From an uncultured Veillonella sp. (lineage in GTDB: Bacteria > Bacillota > Negativicutes > Veillonellales > Veillonellaceae), in the NCBI RefSeq assembly GCF_915069625.1, contig NZ_CAJZFD010000029.1:1-15657 (forward strand): 15,657 bases of DNA, in the 5' to 3' direction. A program made the position numbers and the translations under genes. Each line of letters opens with the position of its first letter. Position 1 is the first letter of the stretch. Below are positions 8,317 to 15,635 of this stretch, piece by piece. The notes under the pieces are model-generated. The model searched no databases. It saw nothing but the letters and a program-made list of their open reading frames with translations, and was not told the origin of the DNA.

Positions 8317-9033
8317 ATGAAATCTTCTAAAGCACTTTTAAAATTGTTGGTTGTTGGTTGTATTGGTTTGGGTTGCTTAATGCCGACAGTTGCGCATGGG
8401 GAAAATACTACAGGACAAGCCGCAGGGGAGAGCTCTGTTGTAAAAACAGAGATGCCATCAGGTGTTAATCGTATTCAACTGTTAAAAAATGAAGATTCAT
8501 CTTCAACTGTACGCACAAGTTCTATTATTAATGGTCATGCTTATATTCCTAAGGATACAAAGATTGAATTAGAATTAATTACTCCAATTAGTTCCAAACG
8601 AAGTAAAGAGGGGAATACTTTTAGATTAAAAACATTAGAAAATCTTCTTATAAATAATGTTGTAGTAATTCCAGCAAATCAAGAAGTACTGGGAACAATT
8701 ACAAAGTCTAGAAAAAACGGTATGTTTGGCCGCAAAGGTAGATTAGAATTTAGCATAAATGAAATTAAAACTGTTAATGGAGTTACAGTTCCTCTCGATG
8801 CCCAAGTAAAAGGTAAAGGTCATTCTGATAATGGTGCTGTAGCTGTGGCTGCTGCTGTTAGCCTAGTTGGTGGCTTATTTATGAAGGGGACAAACATTTA
8901 CTATGAACCAGGCCAAAAGTTTGTTGCTGTGGTAGCTGCTGATACAGATTTAAATACAACAGTAGAAGATCTTCCAAATGCTATGAACCCAAGTAAACCA
9001 TCTGGACAAAATATTGTGTTGCCAACAAGATAG
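8317..9033 (+). CDS. Exported beta-rich protein of unknown function
   Basis: I do not recognise a named family. The 238 residues begin MKSSKALLKLL, a hydrophobic segment follows, and the likely signal-peptidase I site is near VAHG at 25-28. A lipobox-like VVGC at 12-15 leaves lipoprotein processing as a weaker alternative. The core at about 75-165 alternates short strands and turns (IPKDTKIELELITPISSK, later VVVIPANQEVLGTITK and a Gly/Lys-rich turn at 134-141), suggesting a beta-barrel or sandwich periplasmic domain that modulates exposure or stability at the envelope. A small-residue hydrophobic stretch at 173-189 (Gly/Ala/Val) could insert in a membrane or pack against it. The start at 8317 follows a GGGGG run at 8307-8311; an upstream TTG at 8299 would spoil the signal peptide. 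The adjacent WG-repeat protein is also exported. Confidence 0.75.
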   Translation: MKSSKALLKLLVVGCIGLGCLMPTVAHGENTTGQAAGESSVVKTEMPSGVNRIQLLKNEDSSSTVRTSSIINGHAYIPKDTKIELELITPISSKRSKEGNTFRLKTLENLLINNVVVIPANQEVLGTITKSRKNGMFGRKGRLEFSINEIKTVNGVTVPLDAQVKGKGHSDNGAVAVAAAVSLVGGLFMKGTNIYYEPGQKFVAVVAADTDLNTTVEDLPNAMNPSKPSGQNIVLPTR

Positions 9034-9066
9034 ATTAAGATTCATATGAAAATATTATAGTGATTA

Positions 9067-9119
9067 AATATCCGGTATCGATAGATTGTATCTGTTGGGT
9101 ACCGGATATTTTGTTTTTT
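9067..9119 (+). terminator. Rho-independent terminator after the small exported-protein gene
   Basis: An 11-bp perfect stem, AATATCCGGTA (9067-9077) with TACCGGATATT (9100-9110), encloses a 22-base loop and is followed by TTGTTTTTT. The loop is longer than usual but contains its own short GATA/TATC pairing. It separates the exported-protein pair from the yajQ-cbi unit. Confidence 0.82.
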
Positions 9120-9227
9120 GAAATAGCTAATACTTACTTTTCTTTATAGTCTGAATAATCCTTCTATGATTAATAATAGTTATAATCAAAAAAATCGATT
9201 TACCTAGAAAATAAGCGTGTTATAAGG

Positions 9228-9233
9228 TATAAT
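9228..9233 (+). promoter_or_regulatory. -10 element of the yajQ-cbi transcription unit
   Basis: A perfect TATAAT lies 115 bases before the yajQ start. The -35 region 17 bases upstream (TAGAAA) is poor. The predicted transcription start is near 9240, just at the 5' edge of the leader stem at 9243. This is the only candidate promoter seen for yajQ and, by extension, for the cbi genes. Confidence 0.5.
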
Positions 9234-9242
9234 TATAGAGAT

Positions 9243-9329
9243 ATATTCCGATTTGGTGTACGTTTACACTTTTACTTGGAATATGAGGATGATGAAAGTA
9301 ATACTATGAGCCCCATGCCCAACGGGTTC
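9243..9329 (+). promoter_or_regulatory. Structured 5' leader of yajQ
   Basis: Two stems can be drawn. The first pairs ATATTCC (9243-9249) with GGAATAT (9278-9284) and holds an inner hairpin GTGTA-CGTT-TACAC (9256-9269). The second pairs GAGCCC (9308-9313) with GGGTTC (9324-9329), allowing one G-U pair, 6 bases before the yajQ Shine-Dalgarno sequence. Between them lies an 8-codon ORF (ATG 9283 to TGA 9309). It matches no riboswitch class I know; regulatory function is inference. Confidence 0.4.
9283..9309 (+). other. Possible 8-codon upstream ORF in the yajQ leader
   Basis: ATG AGG ATG ATG AAA GTA ATA CTA TGA encodes MRMMKVIL. Its start lies inside the 3' arm of the first leader stem and its stop at the 5' arm of the second, so its translation would disturb both. 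Only a weak GGA precedes it. Such a short ORF can arise by chance. Confidence 0.2.
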
Positions 9330-9347
9330 AGGTGTAGGAGGTATAAA

Positions 9348-9842
9348 ATGGCTAAAGATTGTTCCTTTGACGTTGTGTCCGAAGTGGATATGCAGGAAGT
9401 AGATAATGCGGTAAACCAAGCGAAAAAAGAGATTGGTACTCGTTATGATTTCCGTGGCTCCAAAGCGGAAATTAGTCTTGAAGGCGACACTATCAAAATC
9501 ATCGGTGATGATGAATATAAATTGAATGCCATTATCGATGTATTAAAAGGTAAGATGATTAAACGTAATGTAGCAATTAAAAATCTTGACTACGGCAAGG
9601 TTGAACCAGCAGCTGGTGCCACAGTTCGCCAAGTAATTACTATTAAAAAAGGCATTACTAAAGAAAATGCTAAAGAAGTAGTAAAAGCAATCAAAAACAT
9701 GAAAATTAAGGTACAAGCATCTATCCAAGAGGATCAAGTGCGTGTATCTGGTAAGGATAAAGATGATTTGCAAGCAGTTATCCAAATGTTAAAACAATTG
9801 GATATCCCTGTAGAATTGCAATTCGTTAACTTCCGTTCTTAA
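9348..9842 (+). CDS. yajQ: YajQ family nucleotide (cyclic di-GMP)-binding protein
   Basis: The 164-residue protein matches the YajQ/DUF520 family in length and sequence: N-terminal [21 protein letters not shown], then [33 protein letters not shown], and the closing [12 protein letters not shown]. Family members fold as two ferredoxin-like domains; some bind cyclic di-GMP and act with transcription regulators, others have been described as general nucleic-acid or nucleotide-binding proteins. The role in this organism is not shown. The start was chosen because AGGAGGT (9336-9342) stands 5 bases before this ATG; an in-frame upstream extension from 9276 is not family-like. It is the first gene of the unit that continues into cbiD after 71 bases, with no terminator in between. 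Confidence 0.93.
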   Translation: MAKDCSFDVVSEVDMQEVDNAVNQAKKEIGTRYDFRGSKAEISLEGDTIKIIGDDEYKLNAIIDVLKGKMIKRNVAIKNLDYGKVEPAAGATVRQVITIKKGITKENAKEVVKAIKNMKIKVQASIQEDQVRVSGKDKDDLQAVIQMLKQLDIPVELQFVNFRS

Positions 9843-9858
9843 TAACATATGTCCATAA

Positions 9859-9898
9859 GATAGGGTTAGTTTGATTCCATAGGATCGCTAACCCTATC
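9859..9898 (+). repeat. Perfect hairpin between yajQ and cbiD
   Basis: GATAGGGTTAG (9859-9869) pairs without mismatch to CTAACCCTATC (9888-9898). The 18-base loop contains a further imperfect pairing GATTCC/GGATC around ATA. There is no T-run after it on either strand, so it does not look like an intrinsic terminator. It ends 5 bases before the cbiD ribosome binding site AGGAGG (9904-9909). Confidence 0.7.
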
Positions 9899-9913
9899 GG
9901 TATAGGAGGCCTT

Positions 9914-11032
9914 ATGAAAGTAGAGGACATGAAGGGTGGCTATACCACAGGTTCATGTGCTACGGCAGGTATGAAAGCTGGTTTATTGGCCATCTTAGAT
10001 AAAAGCATTGTGGACCAAGTGGTCATTGAAAATCCTCAAGGTCAGTATATTGAGGTGCCTATTAAAGCCGTAGAAGTACTATCTGATACTGAGGCTAAGG
10101 TAACCGTTATGAAGGACGGTGGCGATGATCCGGATGTAACACATGGCAATGATGTGGAAACAACGGTAACACTCGATGATACTGGTGAACTACGATTCCG
10201 AGCGGGTTTTGGTGTAGGGACGGTAACGAAACCGGGTCTTGCTATGCCCCCAGGAGAACCGGCTATCAATCCAGGGCCTCGAGCGATGATGAAAATCGTC
10301 TTTGAAGAGCACTGTGTACATGGTCAAGGTGTAACGGTAACGGTGAGCGTGCCAAACGGTATGGTTTTAGCCAAGAAAACATTAAATCATACCCTAGGTA
10401 TCGAAGGTGGTATTTCTATTATTGGAACCACTGGTATCGTTAAGCCCATGAGTGAAGAAGGTTTCAAAAACTCTTTGGTGCCTCAGTTGAAAGTTATGAA
10501 GGCCAATGGCTGTGAAACCGCTGTTCTCGTGCCGGGCCGTATTGGTCAGGATCTTGCGGAGCAAGTTCTGGGTATTCATAAGAACCAAATGGCAGAGACT
10601 AGTAACTTTATTGGCTTTATGCTCGAAAAAGCCGTTGAAGTTGGCTTCAAACGTATCTTGATCATTGGTCATATTGGTAAGCTAATAAAACTAGCTAGTG
10701 GTAGTTTCCACACCCACAATCGCATGAGTGATGGTCGCATGGAAAGTATCGTGGCTTATGCTGCCTTAGAAGGGGCATCCAAAGCGGTGTGTGAAGAGTT
10801 ATTTAATTGCCAAACCACAGAGTCTACGTTCCCTATTTTAGAGCGTGAAGGACTGAATGGTGTATACCAACGCGTTGTAGATCGTGCCTCTCTACGTAGT
10901 GAGCGATATATTGCTAACGAAGCAGAGGTGGGTATTATTATTACCACTTTAAAAGGTGAGATTTTGGCAATGGATAAGCATGCTAAAGAGATAGGAGAGC
11001 TTGAACAATGGCACATACCTTGTATATCGTAG
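9914..11032 (+). CDS. cbiD: Cobalt-precorrin-5B (C1)-methyltransferase
   Basis: CbiD uses S-adenosylmethionine to methylate C1 of cobalt-precorrin-5B in the anaerobic cobalamin pathway, in the cytosol. The 372 residues show the family pattern: GYTTGSCATAG at 9-19, KDGGDDPDVTHG at 67-78, GVGTVTKPGL at 100-109, MPPGEPAINPGPR at 111-123, and GHIGKLIKLA at 252-261 followed by FHTHNR. Length is normal for the family. AGGAGG is 4 bases before the ATG, and a strong hairpin lies directly upstream of it. The 3' end overlaps cbiE by 25 bases, consistent with translational coupling. It is the first of the cbi genes here. Confidence 0.96.
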   Translation: MKVEDMKGGYTTGSCATAGMKAGLLAILDKSIVDQVVIENPQGQYIEVPIKAVEVLSDTEAKVTVMKDGGDDPDVTHGNDVETTVTLDDTGELRFRAGFGVGTVTKPGLAMPPGEPAINPGPRAMMKIVFEEHCVHGQGVTVTVSVPNGMVLAKKTLNHTLGIEGGISIIGTTGIVKPMSEEGFKNSLVPQLKVMKANGCETAVLVPGRIGQDLAEQVLGIHKNQMAETSNFIGFMLEKAVEVGFKRILIIGHIGKLIKLASGSFHTHNRMSDGRMESIVAYAALEGASKAVCEELFNCQTTESTFPILEREGLNGVYQRVVDRASLRSERYIANEAEVGIIITTLKGEILAMDKHAKEIGELEQWHIPCIS

Positions 11033-11634
11033 GCATTGGTCCAGGTAATCCTGATTATGTGGTACCTAAAGGACTTAATTTAATTAAACATGCTACAGTA
11101 TTGGTGGGCAGTGAACGGTCCTTAGAGGATTTTCAAGAGCCTGGCCAAATTACATATCCTGTAACAGGTAAGCTTAGCTTGTTAGCTGAGCAAATCGAGC
11201 ATGAACTCAATGACCATGACGTTGTAGTTATGGTTAGTGGTGATACAGGCTATTATAGCTTGTTGCCATATTTAAAAAAGAAATTTACTGCTAACCCTAT
11301 TGAGGTTGTGCCCGGCATTAGTTCTATGACCTTTGCCTTCGCGCGACTAAATGAGGTATGGCATGATGCGGATTTAATGAGCTTTCACGGTCGCCAACCA
11401 GCGCCTGAAAAACTCGTGTATGAAGCAGGTAAAAAAATGGGGTTCTTAACGGATCCTGAATATAATCCGGCGCATATTGCGCGTATTTTAATAGATGCAG
11501 GTTGGCCAAAAGAAACGAGAGCAGCAGCCCTTGAGCGTTTGAGCTATGATGATGAAAAAATTGTAGACTCCACGTTAGAGGTATTAACTGAGCTTGAAGG
11601 CTTTGGTCATTCTGTAATGGTGGTACTAGGATGA
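11008..11634 (+). CDS. cbiE: Cobalt-precorrin-7 (C5)-methyltransferase, CbiE subunit
   Basis: CbiE belongs to the tetrapyrrole methylase (PF00590) fold and methylates C5 of the corrin precursor; it acts together with CbiT, the pair corresponding to the fused CobL of aerobic producers. The 208 residues have the glycine-rich GIGPGNP at 9-15, VSGDTGYYS at 76-84, VPGISS at 101-106 and the CbiE-typical SFHGR at 125-129. The start overlaps the last 25 bases of cbiD and has AGGAG (10993-10997) 10 bases upstream. The 3' end overlaps cbiT by the 4 bases ATGA. Confidence 0.95.
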   Translation: MAHTLYIVGIGPGNPDYVVPKGLNLIKHATVLVGSERSLEDFQEPGQITYPVTGKLSLLAEQIEHELNDHDVVVMVSGDTGYYSLLPYLKKKFTANPIEVVPGISSMTFAFARLNEVWHDADLMSFHGRQPAPEKLVYEAGKKMGFLTDPEYNPAHIARILIDAGWPKETRAAALERLSYDDEKIVDSTLEVLTELEGFGHSVMVVLG

Positions 11635-12218
11635 GACATTTTTTTGGAATTCCTGATGAGGAATTTATCCGCGGCGACGTGCCGATGACAAAATGCGAGA
11701 TTCGCAAAGCCGTTATGAACGAGGCACGCATCGAGGAAGATAGCATCGTCCTTGACGTTGGTGCTGGTACGGGCTCTATTTCTATTGAAGCAGCCTTGGC
11801 AGCGCCTAAAGGGCATGTATATGCGATTGAGCGCTTTGATAAAGGTATCGACCTTATCAATGAAAATATGAAAAAGTTCAATGTAAATAATATGACGGTT
11901 ATCAAATCCAAAGCTCCTGAAGGCATGGAAGAATTGCCTGAGCTTGATGCGGTTATCATCGGCGGTAGCGCTGGTGGTATGACTGGCATCATGGATGAGG
12001 CGCAACGTCTTTTAAAAATTGGCGGACGTCTAGTTGTAACAGCTGTAACCATGGAAACTGGTTATACAATTCTTAAAGAGTTGAAAGGTCGTCCTTTCAC
12101 CTATGAAGGTTACCAAATGTCCATTAGCCGTTACCGCAAGGCTGGTCCGTATCATTTGTTAGACCCATTGAGTCCAATTTTCATTGTATCTGCAACGCGT
12201 ATCGCAGAAGGAGAGTAA
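11631..12218 (+). CDS. cbiT: Cobalt-precorrin-6B (C15)-methyltransferase, decarboxylating, CbiT subunit
   Basis: CbiT is a Rossmann-type SAM-dependent methyltransferase that methylates C15 and removes the acetate carboxyl at C12. The 195 residues carry the CbiT-typical VPMTKCEIR at 17-25 and the SAM-binding LDVGAGTGSIS at 41-51, with the acidic Glu of YAIE after the second strand. It is separate from cbiE rather than fused. The start codon overlaps the cbiE stop (ATGA) and has no strong Shine-Dalgarno sequence of its own, so translation is probably coupled. One base separates its stop from the cbiF start. Confidence 0.95.
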   Translation: MRHFFGIPDEEFIRGDVPMTKCEIRKAVMNEARIEEDSIVLDVGAGTGSISIEAALAAPKGHVYAIERFDKGIDLINENMKKFNVNNMTVIKSKAPEGMEELPELDAVIIGGSAGGMTGIMDEAQRLLKIGGRLVVTAVTMETGYTILKELKGRPFTYEGYQMSISRYRKAGPYHLLDPLSPIFIVSATRIAEGE

Positions 12219-12219
12219 T

Positions 12220-12981
12220 ATGGTTGACGTACATATCGTAGGCGCAGGCCCTGGGGATCCTGAGTTAATTACTCGCAAAGGGTATCGTTTAGTACAAGAG
12301 GCAGACGTTGTTATTTACGCTGGCTCCTTGGTAAACCCTGCTATTTTAGAGGCTTGTAAACCAGGCTGTGAAATCCATAACAGTGCTACTATGAACCTTG
12401 ATGAGGTGTTAGCTGTTATGAAAGCTTCTGTTGAGGCTGGTAAAAGCGTAGTTCGCCTTCACACAGGTGACCCTGCTATTTACGGTGCTATTCAAGAGCA
12501 AATGGATGCACTAGCTGGCATGGGCATTTCTTATGAAGTTGTGCCAGGTGTAAGCTCTTTCCTTGCTACAGCAGCGGCATTAAAACAAGAATACACACTA
12601 CCTAATGTGTCCCAAACAGTTATCATTACACGCATGGAAGGCCGTACACCGATGCCTCCAAAGGAAAAATTGCGCATGTTAGCATCTCATGAAGCAACAA
12701 TGTGTATTTTCCTTAGCGTTCAAATGTTAGATAAAGTAGTGGCTGAACTCATCGAGGGAGGTTATGACAAAACGACTCCAGTGGCAATCGTGGTAAAAGC
12801 TTCTTGGCCAGACCAACGCATTATCCGTGGCACATTGGAAACCATTGCGGACATCGTAGCGAAAGAAGGCGTATTGCGCCAAGCTATGATTGTAGTAAGC
12901 CATGTATTAGATAGCGAATACGAATTATCTAAACTCTACGACAAAGGCTTTGCTCACATGTACCGCAGTGCTAAGGACTAG
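12220..12981 (+). CDS. cbiF: Cobalt-precorrin-4 (C11)-methyltransferase
   Basis: CbiF is a tetrapyrrole methylase that adds the C11 methyl group to cobalt-precorrin-4. The 253 residues show GAGPGDPELIT at 8-18, YAGSLVNP at 33-40, RLHTGDPAIYGA at 79-90 and VVPGVSSF at 107-114, the set that distinguishes CbiF/CobM from other PF00590 enzymes. The start was chosen because AAGGAG (12208-12213) is 6 bases upstream and because the glycine-rich loop should lie near the N-terminus; an upstream in-frame TTG at 12184 is rejected. The stop is 1 base before the cbiG start. Confidence 0.95.
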   Translation: MVDVHIVGAGPGDPELITRKGYRLVQEADVVIYAGSLVNPAILEACKPGCEIHNSATMNLDEVLAVMKASVEAGKSVVRLHTGDPAIYGAIQEQMDALAGMGISYEVVPGVSSFLATAAALKQEYTLPNVSQTVIITRMEGRTPMPPKEKLRMLASHEATMCIFLSVQMLDKVVAELIEGGYDKTTPVAIVVKASWPDQRIIRGTLETIADIVAKEGVLRQAMIVVSHVLDSEYELSKLYDKGFAHMYRSAKD

Positions 12982-12982
12982 T

Positions 12983-14131
12983 ATGATGAAAGAACTAGAA
13001 ACTGTTGCATCTACGACTGGAGCTAAGAAGAATAGAACGGCTATTCTCTCTGTATCTGAACGAGGTGCAAAGCTAGGTCAACGCATCAAGTCTTTGGTGG
13101 CACCCCATGCGGATTGCTTTGAAAAGGAAAACCGTCCCTCTGGTGGTGAGGCTATTTATTTTGATTCCCTGAAAAATCATATTGGACAGATTTTCAAGGA
13201 TTACGACCAAGTACTTTGTATTATGGCACTCGGTATCGTAGTGCGCATGATTGCACCATATATTGAGCATAAATCCAAAGATCCTGCAGTAGTCGTAATG
13301 GACGAAGTAGGACATCATGTGATTAGCTTATTGTCTGGTCACCTTGGGGGCGCCAACGAATGGACGCAGTCCATTTCGCTGGCCATCGATGCGGACCCTG
13401 TGATTACGACGGCTACGGATGTAAACGGATTGCCAGCGCCTGACGTGTTGGCGCGCCACGAGCATCTGTTGGTAGATGATTTTCAAACTTTAATCAATGT
13501 AAACTCTGCCATCGTTGGGGGAGAACAGGTTGATTATTATATCGATGCAAGCTTACTGAATGCAGAGCAATTAGAACAAGCTGCGAAAGCTCATGTTGGT
13601 GAGCATGGTATGGTTCATGTTGTTTCTTTGAATCAACTTGAGACTATTCCATGTAAAAATGAAAGCGCTGAAGATGGTTCATCTCGAGTTGTAATTACTG
13701 ATAAAGTAATTGCCGAATATGGTCACCAATTGATTTTGCGCCCTCGTACGTATACGATGGGCATTGGCTGTCGTCGAGATACGCCAAAGGAATTGATTCT
13801 TGAGGCTATACAACAATCTTTGGCAGCCCATAAGCTTTCACCAAAGAGCCTTGTAACGGCTGCATCGGTCATCGTTAAACAAGATGAAGTAGGTCTCTTA
13901 GAGGCCATGCAAATTATGGGGTGGCCTATCGTGTTCTATACACAGGACGAGATGGCACCACTCATTGAACAAGAAGAATTAAAAGAATCTAATTTTGTAA
14001 AAGGAACTATAGGAGTAGGAAACGTATGCGAGACAACGGCATTACTAGCGGCCAAGAGCCGAACACTAATACAGCACAAAACAATTTATCCCAAAACAAC
14101 GGTAGCCATTGCACAGGTAACATCAAAGTAA
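12983..14131 (+). CDS. cbiG: Cobalt-precorrin-5A hydrolase
   Basis: CbiG opens the delta-lactone of cobalt-precorrin-5A and releases acetaldehyde, giving cobalt-precorrin-5B. The 382 residues have the usual architecture: N-terminal alpha/beta domain with a conserved core at 84-125 ending SGHLGGAN, then TTATDVNG at 142-149, a variable middle (about 160-250), and a C-terminal domain with GIGCRRDT at 260-267 and GVGNVCETTALLAA at 344-357. The start uses AAGGA (12973-12977), 5 bases upstream; the neighbouring ATG at 12986 is equally possible. Its last 106 bases are also the start of cbiH in another frame. The conserved C-terminal motif lies in that overlap, so the cbiG reading there is real. Confidence 0.94.
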   Translation: MMKELETVASTTGAKKNRTAILSVSERGAKLGQRIKSLVAPHADCFEKENRPSGGEAIYFDSLKNHIGQIFKDYDQVLCIMALGIVVRMIAPYIEHKSKDPAVVVMDEVGHHVISLLSGHLGGANEWTQSISLAIDADPVITTATDVNGLPAPDVLARHEHLLVDDFQTLINVNSAIVGGEQVDYYIDASLLNAEQLEQAAKAHVGEHGMVHVVSLNQLETIPCKNESAEDGSSRVVITDKVIAEYGHQLILRPRTYTMGIGCRRDTPKELILEAIQQSLAAHKLSPKSLVTAASVIVKQDEVGLLEAMQIMGWPIVFYTQDEMAPLIEQEELKESNFVKGTIGVGNVCETTALLAAKSRTLIQHKTIYPKTTVAIAQVTSK

Positions 14132-14850
14132 TCGGCATTGGCCCTGGCGATGAAGAGTTTATGACGCCTCAAGCGCGCGAAGCTATCTTAGCAGCTGACC
14201 GCGTAGTAGGTTATTTGACATACCTCGACTTGATTAAAGACCTCATCGAAGGTAAAGCGACTGTAGGTACTGCAATGATGCAAGAGGTAGACCGTTGCCA
14301 ACAAGCAGTTGATTTAGCAGTAGAAGGTCATCAAGTAGTTGTAGTATCCTCTGGTGACTCTGGCGTATACGGCATGGCAGGTCTTGTGTTGGAACTTGCT
14401 AATAAAGTGCCAGCAGAAAAACGCCCTTCTGTAGATATCGTGCCTGGTCTTAGTGCTGTAAACGTAGCAGCATCTGTATTGGGTGCACCATTGATGCATG
14501 ACTTTGCAGTCATTTCCTTGAGTGACTTGATGACGCCATGGGATTTAATTAAAAAACGTGCGGACCTTTGTGCACAAGGTGATATGGTTATCTCCTTGTA
14601 CAACCCACGCAGTAAAAAACGTGTTACACATTTAGATGAAGTTCGTGAAATCGTTCTTAAATACCGTGACCCTAAAACACCTGTTGGTATCGTGCAAAAA
14701 GCAGGTCGCCCAGGCCAACATATGGTAATCTCTGATCTTGAAAACTTCACAAATGAAGAAGTAGATATGCAAACACTTGTTATCATCGGTAACAGCCAAA
14801 CCTATGTTGAAAATGGTCGCATGATTACACCTCGAGGCTACAAATTATGA
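14026..14850 (+). CDS. cbiH: Cobalt-precorrin-3 (C17)-methyltransferase, ring-contracting
   Basis: CbiH methylates C17 and drives ring contraction to cobalt-precorrin-4. Of 274 residues, the PF00590 domain starts near residue 34 (VIGIGPGDEEFMT), followed by SSGDSGVYGMA at 108-118, VPGLSAVN at 139-146 and a CbiH/CobJ-typical LGAPLMHDF then SLSDLMTPW at 152-172. Residues 1-33 form an Asn/Gln/Ser-rich extension not usual for the family, all encoded inside the cbiG coding region. ATG 14026 has AGGA (14017-14020) 5 bases upstream and no ATG, GTG or TTG occurs in frame between it and the domain, so the extension is probably translated. The stop overlaps the cbiJ start by 4 bases (ATGA). Confidence 0.93.
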   Translation: MRDNGITSGQEPNTNTAQNNLSQNNGSHCTGNIKVIGIGPGDEEFMTPQAREAILAADRVVGYLTYLDLIKDLIEGKATVGTAMMQEVDRCQQAVDLAVEGHQVVVVSSGDSGVYGMAGLVLELANKVPAEKRPSVDIVPGLSAVNVAASVLGAPLMHDFAVISLSDLMTPWDLIKKRADLCAQGDMVISLYNPRSKKRVTHLDEVREIVLKYRDPKTPVGIVQKAGRPGQHMVISDLENFTNEEVDMQTLVIIGNSQTYVENGRMITPRGYKL

Positions 14851-15635
14851 TTTGGGTCATTGCCGGCACTTTGGATGGCCGCACCTTAGCGGTAGAAATC
14901 CAAAAACGAACTGGCGAAGATGTGCTTGTTACGGTTGTAAGTCAATATGGTGCAGAGCTTGCTGCTCATAAAGGTATTACCGTACATACAGGCCGTCTTG
15001 ACCAAGAGGCTATGCAAGACTTAATTAAGAAGCACAATGTGCGCCTATTAATCGATGCAAGCCATCCGTATGCTGCTATCGTTACGGCTACGGCTCAAGA
15101 TGCAGCAAAAGCTGAAGGTATTCCTTTTGTTCGTTTCGAACGTAAAGAGGTACCATTGCCAGATTATGATAAATTGCATATCGTAGTGGACGAAGTAGAA
15201 GCAGCTAATCTAGCAGGTAAATTAGCGAAGGAAAATAATAGCCATGTGTATTTGACTACAGGTAGTAAAACAATGCACATCTTTGCTAAATCTGAAGCCT
15301 TGCAAGATTGCGAAGTATGGACCCGCATTTTGCCTACTGCAGAGGTGTTACAAATGATGGAAGATCTCAATGTAAGTCCAAAACGCATTGTCGCTGTACA
15401 AGGTCCATTCTCTTACGATATGAACCGCATCATGTTCCACGATACAAAGGCTAGCGTTGTAGTTATGAAAAACTCTGGCCTTGTGGGTGGTGCTGATACA
15501 AAATTACAAGCCGCTATGGATCTTGGAATCCATGTTATTGTTATCGATCGTCCACGTGTTAAAATTGAAAGTCACGTGGTGTCATCTAATGATGAATTTT
15601 TTAAATTATGGGAGGACACTAATGGATTACGTTAA
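14847..15635 (+). CDS. cbiJ: Cobalt-precorrin-6A reductase
   Basis: CbiJ (CobK family) reduces the corrin macrocycle of cobalt-precorrin-6A to 6B with a nicotinamide cofactor. The 262 residues show the N-terminal IAGTLDGR at 5-12, IDASHPYA at 69-76, LTTGSK at 136-141, QGPFSYDMN at 185-193 and a C-terminal KNSGLVGG with LGI and DRP further on, as in the family. Length is normal. It starts in the ATGA overlap with cbiH and ends 14 bases inside cbiC, so it is coupled on both sides. The substrate is made by CbiD and the product feeds CbiE/CbiT, both encoded upstream. Confidence 0.95.
   Translation: MIWVIAGTLDGRTLAVEIQKRTGEDVLVTVVSQYGAELAAHKGITVHTGRLDQEAMQDLIKKHNVRLLIDASHPYAAIVTATAQDAAKAEGIPFVRFERKEVPLPDYDKLHIVVDEVEAANLAGKLAKENNSHVYLTTGSKTMHIFAKSEALQDCEVWTRILPTAEVLQMMEDLNVSPKRIVAVQGPFSYDMNRIMFHDTKASVVVMKNSGLVGGADTKLQAAMDLGIHVIVIDRPRVKIESHVVSSNDEFFKLWEDTNGLR

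Larger units (their letters stand above)
9120..9347. other. Intergenic and leader region upstream of yajQ
   Basis: Together with the preceding terminator this makes a 314-base stretch (9034-9347) without a gene of normal size. The left half is AT-rich with no recognisable element. The right half holds the yajQ promoter, a two-stem leader and a possible 8-codon upstream ORF. No B12-box (GCCACTG-like) sequence or other known riboswitch core was found by eye. Confidence 0.6.

Noticed and set aside
9276..9347. In-frame N-terminal extension of yajQ
   Set aside because: The family-typical start MAKDCSF at 9348 has an ideal AGGAGGT 5 bases upstream, and the extension would read through leader stems and is not family-like.
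9859..9898. Hairpin read as an intrinsic terminator of yajQ
   Set aside because: There is no T-run on either side; the next bases are GGTATAGGAGG, so it does not meet the criteria.
9034..9914. A cobalamin riboswitch for the cbi operon
   Set aside because: I looked for a B12-box (GCCACTG-like) and the usual stem arrangement upstream of yajQ and cbiD and saw neither.
11324..12052. A 242-codon open frame on the minus strand
   Set aside because: It lies entirely opposite cbiE and cbiT, whose motifs are clear. It has no family-like content and is a shadow of the coding strand.
14331..14786. A 151-codon open frame on the minus strand
   Set aside because: It is antisense to the conserved cbiH methylase domain and shows no recognisable protein features.
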